The notes under the pieces were generated by a model that was given only the letters and a program-made list of their open reading frames with translations, did no database searches and was not told the DNA's origin. DNA of 64,000 nt from Cyclina sinensis (taxonomy: Eukaryota > Mollusca > Bivalvia > Venerida > Veneridae): contig JAAONU010000001.1 of assembly GCA_012932295.1 (NCBI GenBank), positions 25,706,550-25,770,549 on the forward strand. The letters run 5' to 3'. Positions 38,801 to 50,800 of this stretch are shown here, one piece after another. Both the position numbers and the translations under genes were made by a program. Position 1 is the first letter of the stretch; each line of letters begins with the position of its first letter.

Positions 38801-41800
38801 AAGATCAGATTGAAATAAAGCTTTTGAATTAAATTGAGATGCAACAATTGCAGCTTACTTTTTTAAATTGCTGAATGAATTGCTGGAACATCTGGTATGT
38901 GTATTACTTATTTTAGGAATTTGTTTCATATCTCTATATAAATAGATCTCCATTGTGTGATATGTACTGTGTTTTATTACCACATATAGCATAAAAGCCT
39001 GTTTAAATGTTTCAGTATATATATGTTTGTTTGCATATTTTAGATGGAAGGAGATTATGTCAGTGAGAGATGACCAGGGGTTTACACCTATGAAGAAACT
39101 AATAAGGAAAGCCCCAGAGGCTGCCATGGTAACAAAATGTTGTCTTCTGCCCTGATAGATGCTGTCCAATTTCAAAGAGATATTAACTAACTCAAGACAA
39201 TGTTTTGTTTAGGTTATAATGATAAGCTTAATAGTTTAGGTCATTCTAGGTGCTCAAATTTCTTATATATACAAAGTAAGTAGTTTGCACTTGATATGAG
39301 TATTGCTCTGATACATTAAAATCAAAGCACTGAAGGAACTAAAAAAAAGTGTATCAGAGAGTAAAGCAGCTTATTTGTGTCTGGAGCTAATATGATGACT
39401 GATGAATTTCTTTAATATTTATTTGAAGTACCAGTTATATTGTCTATAGAGCACTGAGTCATACAAAATTTTCATCTTTAGAGCTTGTAGGTTAAGGTCA
39501 TGTTTTAAGTTCAGATTTATAACATGGGGCCTTATTGATATGTTCCATGTCTGGCATGAAACTTCTGCATAAGGTAATCATATCAGTAGCAGTTGGTAAG
39601 GGACTTTGAAATGTTACTCCAAACTCTGTTCCTTCTACAGGTGGTAATGGACAGTTGTGTTGAGGAATCAGACCACAGGAAGGATGACATGGACTATTCA
39701 GTATGTAGCTATTTACCCTCTGTAGAATTTAGATAATATTATAGTTTTCTACTTTTGTCATAGAGCCTTTATTTATTGACTGATATTTTAGATATTTGGT
39801 TTGTGGGCTCCTACAAATCTTCAATTAGAAAATGTTATACTGCTTTTGATGTTTGCTTAGTACTCAGGTGAGCAATCGAGGGCCATCATGGCCCTCTTGT
39901 TTGTAAAAATTGATTTGAAAGTTGATATAAACCTCACAGATGTGTGACCAAAAATAAGATTTAATAAAAGTTGCTTTTATGCCGTGCATGATATATATAG
40001 AAAAAATGGTTTATTTTAGTTGAAGTATGACTTTAATTATATTGACCCTGGGCCTGATGACCCTTGCTGTGAAAACAGAAGATATTTTGCCCTGGATGTA
40101 AGTATTATTCTACTATGTTAAAACAAAGCACTGAAGGAACTGGAAAACAATAGATCAAAGTTATGCAGCATATGGCAACATTTAAGTAGGCCACAACTGC
40201 AGAACACTAGAATTATATGTTTTGAAAAAAAAACAGGCATTTCAGGAAGACAGTGTATTTATTAAACTGTTGTGCTACAAATTATATGTATTCTTGCAAA
40301 CAGTCTGTTAGATGAATGTGCTCAGTTTAAATTAGAACATCACCAAATTTTTGTACTATTTCAGATAGATAAGCATAAAAATCTGTTTTCAGTTATTAGT
40401 CATTGCATCTTAATATTAACAAAATATAAAATATTGAGAGTTTAAAGGAAAAGTATACAAATGTACATAAATTAGGTGTTTTGTTTTTTGTTCAGACAAT
40501 GATAGAGTTTAACAGAGAGGACCTGCTGTCCCATCCACTAACACAGAGCATGCTGATTATGAAATGGTAGGTGTGACTATTCCTCAAATATGACCAGACT
40601 TATACCTAAGAAATTGCAAGAAGGAGACCAATGGAATTTTGAAAGAGAATTCTGTCTGCTGGTGTATTCCATGCCAGTTAGAACTCACCTTTAAAAATGT
40701 AAAGTTTAAAGGTTATCACTAAGGTCCATAAGGGAAATAGAGTTTGGTTGAAATAAGTTCTCCAGATTAGAAGGGCATAGGAATGCTAACTTTGAGAGTA
40801 CTTCACCAAAAGCAATTCTGAAACACTAGCCAAGTCAGATATAATAGTATAATTATGATTTTTAATATTTCATGGGTCTGTATAGGGATTCCTAAATGTT
40901 TAATTACCGGTATGTTAAACAGATGAGAATTTGAACAAAAAAATCACCTTTTAATTTATTTTTTATTTAATAAATGTTGACATCTATTGCAGGAGAAAGT
41001 TTGGTCGCTATATCCTTTATAGTAACTTGTTTATCTACATTGTGTATGTGGCAACACTGAATGTATACATGACATTGGTACCTGCCATGGCATCCCCCAT
41101 CTTGGATAATGATCGTCACTGTCCAATATACCTTAATGAAGTGGATGCAGCCAATGAGACACTTGTAAATATAAAAAAAGAGGTAGATGAAAACTTTTCT
41201 TTTGTTTGACTGTGTTAAAGTGTTCCTTCTACTATTTAAGTAAACATTTTGTAAGCCATTATTGAATTTTTCATTCTCGAGCTTTGAAAAATGAAAGGAA
41301 AAGTCAGCCACACACTTTTTTTTACTAAAATCTGCAAGCAAATGAAAATCCTGCACACTAATCAGCATTGTCTTTTGTTCTGTTTGTGCAAATTTGTCTC
41401 ACATTGTATATATCTTTAAATAAAATACCGATACTGTTTGTTTATACTTCCTAGAAAATGGTAGGTGATAGTTATCAAGCAAGATCTTAGAATTAACTAG
41501 ATACTTTTTTTCATAAATTTTGATCAAATATGTATATTTGAAAATGTGTTTTAGGAAGCAGTTTTGTCCACATTAGATATAAGGCACCCAGCCTTATTTT
41601 CCATGCAACTTGTCCTGGAGGTGTTCATTCTCTTACTCATGGGCAAAGAACTGTTTATGCTCTGGGGACAGGTAATTTATCTCATGTTTGTACTTATTGT
41701 AGGAAGCATTCTTGTCTAAACAGACCATACGAAGCCGTGACATGTTTATTATGAGGATCATACTTGAGATCTTTATTTTCTTACTGGTTGCCAAGGAGGT

Positions 41801-44800
41801 ATTCATGCTTTGGGGTCAGGTATGATGTGAGGTGTTTTCTGTGTACTTTGTCTGTTGTCTTGACACTGCTAAAGAAGCTTTCCTTACATTTTGGTTTGTC
41901 CATGCTTTTATTCTGTGAAATTGGCCGTGTATTTGCAGACAATTTTGGTATCACTGAGAAAATATTGATAAAAAATGTGTGTCCATAAATTGTTGACCCA
42001 GCATCCTTGGTCATCTTGAATGGTTTATAAAGACAAAAAAAAGACATTTTATTTCAAGTTATGTGGTTGGCGTTTAGATTGTTCATCTGTTTTATTCTGT
42101 ACATTAAATGCTTCATTTTTAGTTTCAAATCTTAGTTTTCTTTTGCTAAGAAGCTGATGTATTTTCATGATACAGTCATTCCTCGATAGCTCAAAATTGC
42201 TTCGCTCGATTTCCTCGATGGCTTGAAGTTGATGCTCAGTCCTGATTTTTTGTTCTTATATTTCTATATTGAAATAACAAACATGGCTCGAAGTCACAAC
42301 GCTCAAATTATTCTGTGACTCGAGGTGATTTTATGGTCCCAATGTATTAATTTACACCTTTCATTTTTCTCAAGGGTCGAACTCCTAACTGGGGTGTGAA
42401 TTGTCTCACAGGTCTTCGTAATTGTGAAATGCCACGTTTGATCAGTTAATCGATTAACAACTTTATTGCAATGTTTTAGGTATTTTTTTAAACTTCAAAT
42501 CTGTTGAAATCAGCAATATACATTATTCTTAAACAGTTTTTATTGAAATGACCAAACATGGGAGGAGCTTGCCTTTTGAAGAAATAAATAATTCAAAAGC
42601 AATTTACAACTTTGCAGTATAGCGTCTCAAGTGTCGAACAAGAAATTCACTGCAACTTATACAAAAAAAACATTTATAAAATGTTTATCGGGCAAAGTTT
42701 GCAGAAAAGGTATGTTATCATTATGACTAAAAACCATAAGAATAACAAATATTTTGGGTATATGTATAGCATATAACAATTCAAAATGTTCATAAACTGT
42801 AAATAGGAAACAAAATGTTTAAACTAATAAAGTAACACTCTGTATAGGTGTATCCTTTATAAAGAAACTTAGAATTATGAAATGACCAAGAAAATCAGAA
42901 AAGTTAAAAAATAACAACAGATAAGATAAAGAAACTAATTCAAAAGATATATAGTTCATAATAATGAGCCAGTATTATACAATAACATCTGATTTTATGG
43001 CTCAAATTATTCAAGGCTCTAGGTATTTCTTGCGGTCCTGACGACTTTGAGCCATCGAGGAATGACTGTATTTTGTTATAGAAAGTTTCTAATGCATTCT
43101 GTCATTTTAATAATGAGAAAATTCAAGTATCTGAGATTATAACAATGTTTTATTCAGAGTTTTATTTTGCTTTGAATTTTTCGAATTGTTGCCAGGTTAC
43201 AATTATTGAACATCATGACATTAATCACTTTTTGAAACCAGTCAGAAACATGTAATTTCCAATTGGTAGGTAGTTTTAGAATTGACCAATCGGTTAGGAG
43301 ATATACAGACTGGTCTCAAATGATCTTTATCACCTATTATTGTATTGCTTTAGTGAGAAAATGTTTAAATGTGTGTTTGTATGGGTTTTTTTTGTGTCAG
43401 ATAAATTATAGGTATATCAAAGTTTGTCTTTTTTTCATTAAAGTTCTCATGCAAAAAGGTAATTATTCCTTAAAGTGTTGCTAGGAATAATATTAGGGAT
43501 TTTCCACTTATGACGTACATTTCAAGTTTTCATTTGATAATAATTAACAGGAAAAAAATTTGCATCACAAGATTTATGTTCGAGTTGTGTAATTTAGTTC
43601 ATCTGTCATTTTAGTAAGTAAATGAGTCATCATTTTTATAAATACTTGGGAAAAAAAAGGTTATGAGACATTGAATCAAATAGAGATACATGTATACCAG
43701 ATTTAAAAGTTTGAGTATTTGAGGGAAAAAAAAAGTAACAGAAGGTTGGCAAAAAGGTCTTTTTAGGTTTTGTCATTGCAAATAAAAAAATTGACTCTCA
43801 AATTTAAAACCTCAAAAAAGTGAATATTCATGTTTTGTTACAGGAAGTTTGAACAAACATCACCACTGTTTTATGTTGCATCTGTGTTACAACCATTTCT
43901 TTGTCTAGTAAACCATATTTTTCCTAACATATTTTCTGAGTCCCATATATTATACTTAGCAGCAGTTAACGCATGCTTTTGTGCAGACTGTCTAATATTT
44001 TCTCTCATTGAAATTTAGTGTACATATGCTGCAAAATAAACTTTACACTTTTTTTCTGCTTTCCACAAGCATGTTAAAATTTGCTTGCAAATGTCTGTGT
44101 AAAAATACCGTTAGATATGTCTATCAGACTCTGTCTTCCATCTAAAGGTTCCTTGCATGCGTATAATTATCAAAGTACATGTATACAAGAGAATTTTGAA
44201 AATTAATAAACAACAGGTTTCTACCTTAATCATTGACACTGTTAAGGCCCTTGGGTGTCAGATTGACTTTTATAGCCAAACTTCTCAAGAAATATCAAGG
44301 TGACAAATCAATATTCCAGTGATAATGTGCTGGAGTGATAAAGATGGGGTCACACATTTGACCCTCCACTACCACACTCATCATCTTTTGGATGAGACAT
44401 CAACTTGATTTATCATGTGAAGGTGTTATACACTGAGTATGTAAATCAGGTGTGTCTCTGGAATGGGATTTCTGTATCTTGCACTATCGCTCACATCGTA
44501 AAATGACTTAACACTTCAGGGGGCATCAGTCATATAGGAAAACAGTACTGAGAATAAATATTACAGTGCAGGAGGTCGAAGGTTCGAGTCCCATCTGGGG
44601 CTTGTTCTGATGCGGCCGGTTGGTGAGCCGCCAGCTAGTTAAAGAATGGTTACCGAGTGCCTGTCCACCTGGTACCTGGCACATAGGATAAGGGAACGGG
44701 GAGTAAATATGTACACTAATAGAGGTGTCTCATAAGCCCGGGAGGCTGGCCCTTTCAGTAGGGGTGACACTTTACTTTATATAAATACAAGGAGAGGTGT

Positions 44801-47800
44801 GGTTATCATTTTTGTTTCAGTGTCACCTTGCAGTCTTCTGTAGCAACCTAACTGCATTGCATGCAAATTATTTCTACTTGCTTACTCTTGAAATTCGGAA
44901 AATTTCGGAGAACGTGCTCTGTAAAATTCTGTTTTATAAATCTATGAGTTTTGTAAAATTAAATCAGATTTTTTAAAGGCTTTGACTGAAATGAAGCTAT
45001 CTTTGACAATAAAACCCCTTAGCATCCCTACATCTCTCTTTTTTTTGGCATTATAATGTTGTAATTATGTTGCTTTGGAAATTGTCAGATAAACCATCTT
45101 AAAACTGAATTTGCTCGCAATATACACTTGTCGGTTTGCTTCTATGAGTTGGATAGAACTGCCATGGCCCTCTTGTTTGGTTCAGAAGTAAACAGTTAGA
45201 ATATAAGAGTGAAATAAGAGTTGTTACTTGTTGTGCGTAAAGTTTTGGAACAGTTGTTATTGAAATCTGTTACATCTTGTCTGCATGAATTCTTTTTTCA
45301 ATGTCTGAACTGCATGAAATTGATTTGATTTGCTCCAGTCAAACCTCATGAAGTTCCTAAAAATTGTTCTAGAATTTAAAGTGGCATTTTTTCAATAAAA
45401 ATGAAATTTGAAGCAAATTAAATGTTTGTATAATGGTGTTATATATTGTTCGTTTATTTCCATGCCAGGATCTTTTTTCTTTGTCTAATAGTCTTGCCTG
45501 ATGTTTTATCTGCAGAATGACAACAGGAATTATGATTAGTCTTTTCTAGAGCACATTAAGGTTTTTTATGGTGACTAAAAATAAGTGGAGTAAAATTAAC
45601 TTTCATTTTGTAGACATGTAATGATATGAACGTTATGTGATTTCATGTACACAGATAAAGACTTTCAAAAGGTGTCATTATGGTCGTTGATAAAAAAGAT
45701 AGACCTATCAAATCTTCCTATCTTCCACAAACTTTTTGTAATAAATTCTTTTGAAGTATTAAAAGGGTATTTATTGGAAAGATAATTTTTTCAAATAGCT
45801 TTTCATTCTGTATTGTCGTTACAGAGAGAAAATTTTTTCAAAGAAAGATTTATTCCTGAAAGCAAAGACTTGTTTGTGTAATGAAGCAATCTGACTGAAG
45901 GTCATGATCTCCCTACCTAATAGATAGCGATGTTTAGGAAATGATTTCAATCAGATTGTGTAATGAAGTTAATTAGATCTTGCAGTGTCGAGTATTCTTT
46001 GAAATTTCAGAAATGGCGATACTTTATCAACCCTTACACTTACCTCAACTGGATCATGATGGCATCCACACTAATTTTTATCAATCCACCAAACCTGTAC
46101 CCATGTGAGACAAACTGGCGAGGGGCCTGGATATCCTCTCTATGTGCATGGACCTTGCTTATTTCATATCTGCAGAGGTACGGTAACCTCTCTATCATAT
46201 TTGCTATTGTTTATATAGTTTCATCTTTCGTACCTACTTTTTACACAGTATTACTCACAAAGGAAGTTTATTATTTGCCATCATATTTTTAGTCATAGAT
46301 ACAGATTTTAGCTTAGAAACGATATGTTTCAGAAATGCTACTTGTTCTTTTATGCATTCAGAGAATAACTACAAAATACTAAGTATTTTTTATGCTTGAA
46401 AGTTAATAATGTGTTATATGGCCATTATTTTTTGCCTTTTTTATGAACTCACCTGAGCACGAATTATGTGAGCTGTTGTGATGGATGACAGTCTTTCAGC
46501 ATCTGTCCATCATCCGTCATCAACATTTTCCTCCAAACAGCATCTTCTAAACCATAGGGCCAATTTCAACCAAACACAAAAAGTATATTTCTTAACTATT
46601 TTCCTTCAAATTCTTTAGAATTAATTGGTTCCACCTGTCCAGACAGTGGTTGGATAAGTTTTCAATAAACCACTATATGGGAAACTTTGAAAATCTCCTC
46701 AGAAACTCCTGGCCAAATTTCAAAAGTTATTTTACAGGAATGATCCTTTGGTGGACCTTTATCCCATTTACTTGAGTTATGTTGGTTAAAAGAAATACTA
46801 CATGTAAATAGATGGACAATTCTGAAAACAGATTTATCCTGATCATACTGACTTATGTTCTATTTTTTGAAAGTTACAGCAAGGAAAAATAGAACAATAT
46901 CTACAATGGTTCTCAAGTGAGCAGTATAGGAAACAACCAGAAAATATTAATCTAGTGGTTTCTACAAAGTTGTAGAAAGAACACATTTGAAGCAGGACTC
47001 TGAGCCAGCTAGATTTGTGTTGGATTCTAAAACTCACTGATCTTCATTTACAGATTGCATCATACTCAGTAACCAATCAAAACTTCCATACAGTGTTAGT
47101 GCTTGTTCAATGAAAACTGGTTATTGTAATGCTGAAGTCGGCAGGCAGGCGTCAACTTTTGGTTTCCACTCAATAACTTGAGTTTGCTTTGGCCTATTGA
47201 TGCAAAACTTAGTGTATGGGTAGCTTATATCAAGAGGCTTTGGATTGCTACCCAGGTGTCTGTGGTCAAGGTCAAGGTTCCTGTTGCTAAAAATAGAAAT
47301 TCAGTTTCCGTTAATAACTTGAGTTTGCTTTGGTCTATTGACGCCAAATTTGGTGTATGGGTAGCTTTTATTAAGAGGCAGCTTGGAATTGCTACCCAGT
47401 TGTCTGTGGTCAAGGTCAAGGTCACTGTTGCTAAAAATAGAAATTCAGTTTCCGCTCAATTACTTGAGTTTGCTTTGGCCTATTGACACAAAGCTTGGTG
47501 AATGGATAGCTTATATCAAGATGCAGCTTGGGATTGCTACCCAGGTGTCTATGATCAAGGTCAAGGTCACTGTTGCTAAAAATAGAAATTCAGTTTCCAC
47601 ATAATAACTTGAGTTAACTGTGACCTCTTGACAGCAAATTTGGTGTATGGGTAGCTTCTTTCAAGACGCTACTTGGGATTGCTACCCAGATGTCTTTAAT
47701 CAGGGTAAATGTCAGTGTTGCTAAAAATAGAAATTAAGTCTCCCCATAACAACTTGAGTTTGCTTAGACCTATTGACACCAAATTTAGTATTTGGGTAGC

Positions 47801-50800
47801 TGATATCAAGATGCAACTTGGGACTGCTACCCAGATGTCTGTGAACAAGGTCAAGGTCACTGTTGCTTTAAAAAAGAAATTCAGTTTTCACGTAATAACT
47901 TGAGTTTGCGTTGACCTGTTGGCACCAAACTTGCAGTGTGGGTAGGTTATATTAAGATGCAGCTTTGGTTGCTACTTAGATATCTGGGAGCAAGGTCAAG
48001 GTCACTTGCTTACAATAGAATTTTCAGCTTCTACTCAATAACTTCAGCACACTTTGACCTATTGATACTCAACTTGGCATGTGTGTAGCTTACATGAAAA
48101 TACAGTCTGGCATTGCTACTCAGGTATCTGATTTATTTTTATTTTGAACTATTGAAACCAACTTTCTGTGTTGGTACCAAAATAACAGCACCATTTTTAC
48201 TTCACTGCCATATTTCTTCCTAATTCCGGTCACATCAATACTTGATCATGGAAAACCTGGTTTTTGTTGCATTGCAGTGCATGTTATTGTACATTTCAGA
48301 CTAGATGTGATTGGTATATATTTTGTGATGTTTAATGAAGTCATGATGAGTCTTGCCAAGGTAGGTTATCTTTCATTTGATTTGATTTATGGCACATTCC
48401 AGAATTCCAGACCATTTCACAGCATTTACTGAAATGTTCTGCCAACCTGCACCCGAATGGCCTGTGACTCATCCAATATGCCTTTTTCAGCTGTTCACTC
48501 ATCCAAATATATCTCCATATAGTACAGGATTAAAAACAAGCTATATATTTTAGGCCTCCATTTTATAAGGGTTTACAAAATGTAGTATTGGGGTATATTG
48601 AAATTTATTGCTAAACATTAAATCTGTATTCTATATTGCTTTTTAGCTCATCTGAGCACTTTGTGCTCAAGGTGAGCTTTATGATTGCTCCGTGTCTGTT
48701 GTGCGTTCTTCATGTGTTGTCAACTTTTTACTTTGAATAACATCTCCTTAACCACTGGGTGAAAAATGATGAAGTTTTACCAAAGTTGTTCCAAGAATTC
48801 TATGCCATAAAGGACTCTGGTTGCTATGGCAACAAGAGTGAGAAACTTTAAATAATATCTTCTTGACTAAAACTGCTAAGCCCAGAGATCTGAAATTTGG
48901 TGTGTAGCATTGTCTAGTGGACATCTACCTAAATTTGTTCAAATTATGTCCATGGGTCACTATTGGCCCCACCTGAGGGCTCACAAGTTTTACATAGGAA
49001 TATAGAAGAAAATCTTTAAAAATCTTCTTGTCTAAAACTGCTAGGCCTAGAGTTTTAAAATGTGGCATGAAACATTGTCTAGTGGACCTCTACCAAGTTT
49101 GTTTGAATAATGTCCCAGGGGTCACTGTTGGCCCCGCCCGAGGGGTTACAAGTTTTACATAGCAGTATAGAAGAAATCTTTACAAAGTCTTCTTGTCTGA
49201 AACCACAAGGCCTAGAATTTAAAAATTGACATGAACCATTGTCTAGTGGACCTTTACCAAGCTTGTTCAAATTATGACCCTAGGGTCACTATTGGCCCCA
49301 CCTAAGAGGTCACATGTTTTACATTGAAATATAGAAGAAAAATCTTTAAAAATCTTCTTTTCTAAAACTGCTAATCCCAGAAAGTATCAGAAGTATGAAA
49401 TTTGGTGTGTAGCATTGTCTAGTGGACCTTTACCAGGTTTGTTCAAATTATGTTCCTAGGGTCACTGTGAGCCCTGCTTGAGGGGTCACATGTTTTACAT
49501 CAAAATGTAGAATAAATTCTTTAAAAATCTTCTTGTCTGAAACCACATGGTCTAGTGTTCTGACATTTGGCATGAAACTTTGATTAGTGGACATCTACCA
49601 AGTTTGTTCAAATTATTTCCCTCGGGTCAAGATTGGCCCCGCCCGGGGATCTTATTTATGTAAAATTTTGGAAAATCTTCTTATTAGAAACCATAAGATA
49701 TAGACCATAGATATTTTGCATGAAGCTTCATCTACATATGTAAAAGTTCTTAACCAAGATTATTTAAATTATGTCCCTGGTGTCATAAATGGCCCTACCC
49801 CGGGGTCACGTGATTTTAGATAGGCTTATATAGGAAAGATTAAAAAAATCATCTTATCTGAAACTCTATGCCTTAGAGGTTAGATATTTTGGATGTTGTG
49901 TTGTCTAGTGGTCCTCCACAAAATTCACTCGAATTATGTCAAAATTGGCCCCACCCAAGGGGGTCCTATTTGTGTAAAATATTTAATATTTGAAAATCTT
50001 CTTGTCTGAAACCTTAGAGGTTATGCTCAGAAGGCATTCAGGATATTTTAAATATTTGGTATATAGACACCTTTCATGAACCCCTTCCATTAGATTGGGG
50101 TAAAGGTCACCAAAGCTAAAAATAGATTTATCTACTTTACCTCATAGAGCCTTCCTTTATAGACCAATATCTCTGATATTTGGTATGTAGGTTCTTTGCA
50201 TGGACCTCTACCCTTAGTTGGGGTTTGAGGTCACTGGGTCAAGGTCAAGGTCACCATAACTAGTAATAGGTATTTCTATTTTCTGTCATAAAGATTTGAT
50301 TTATTGATTGATATTTTAGATATTTGGTTTGTAGGCACCTACAAATCTTCTATTAGAAAATGTGATAGTACGCCTTGTGCTTGCTTAACAGCAAACCCAC
50401 ATTCAAAGTACTCAGGTGAGCAATTCAGGGCCATCATGGCTCTCTTGTTGATATAAACTTGTTCCACAGTTTTCATATTGATTGCATTGAAATGTAATAA
50501 AGACTGAATAAATTTCTTAAGTTAAGGTCTCCCAGAGTTAAGACCTTTGTTCTGTAGAGTTTGAAGTTTTTGTTTGAAATACTAATGTTAGTTACATTGT
50601 TTATTTGTCTTTTATCTATGCCACTCATGTTAATAACAATTTTCACATTTATTCTGTTTTTTCACAGGTGATGTTGGTTCTTGTATTGTTCATCATGGCA
50701 TTTGCCCAGGCCTTTAGTGCTGTTATAGCTCAAGTGGTAAGACTTGAAATGCTTGCTACATTATTTAGTTTTACAGCTGGTTTTGGTTAAATAAATATAA

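Larger units (their letters stand above)
35063..40992. other. Introns 10-19 (short introns)
   Basis: The introns between the exons listed in this range are 0.35-0.7 kb and mostly featureless. Exceptions are a minus-strand tRNA-like SINE remnant at about 35825-35905 ('gggattcaaact'), a tRNA-like remnant at 38016-38170, and a solo end of the long element family at 39858-39901 ('actcaggtgagcaatcgagg' + 'ggccctcttgttt'). Confidence 0.5.

Noticed and set aside
41764..41988. Read-through frame beyond exon 21b
   Set aside because: It is out of frame with the S2 coding frame and extends into intron; exon 21b itself is supported in the other frame.
43830..44018. Additional TRPA exon after an acceptor-like gttacag
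   Set aside because: The translation does not resemble any part of the channel and would interrupt the S2-S3 linker; no donor in frame.
44560..44610. tRNA gene (clear B box)
   Set aside because: No complete cloverleaf; flanking blocks are shared with a dispersed SINE-like repeat.
45963..46292. Continuous frame through and past exon 22 as one exon
   Set aside because: Conserved TRPA sequence starts at the acceptor and, after Arg, continues only via the splice to 48300; the tail past 46177 has no TRPA match.
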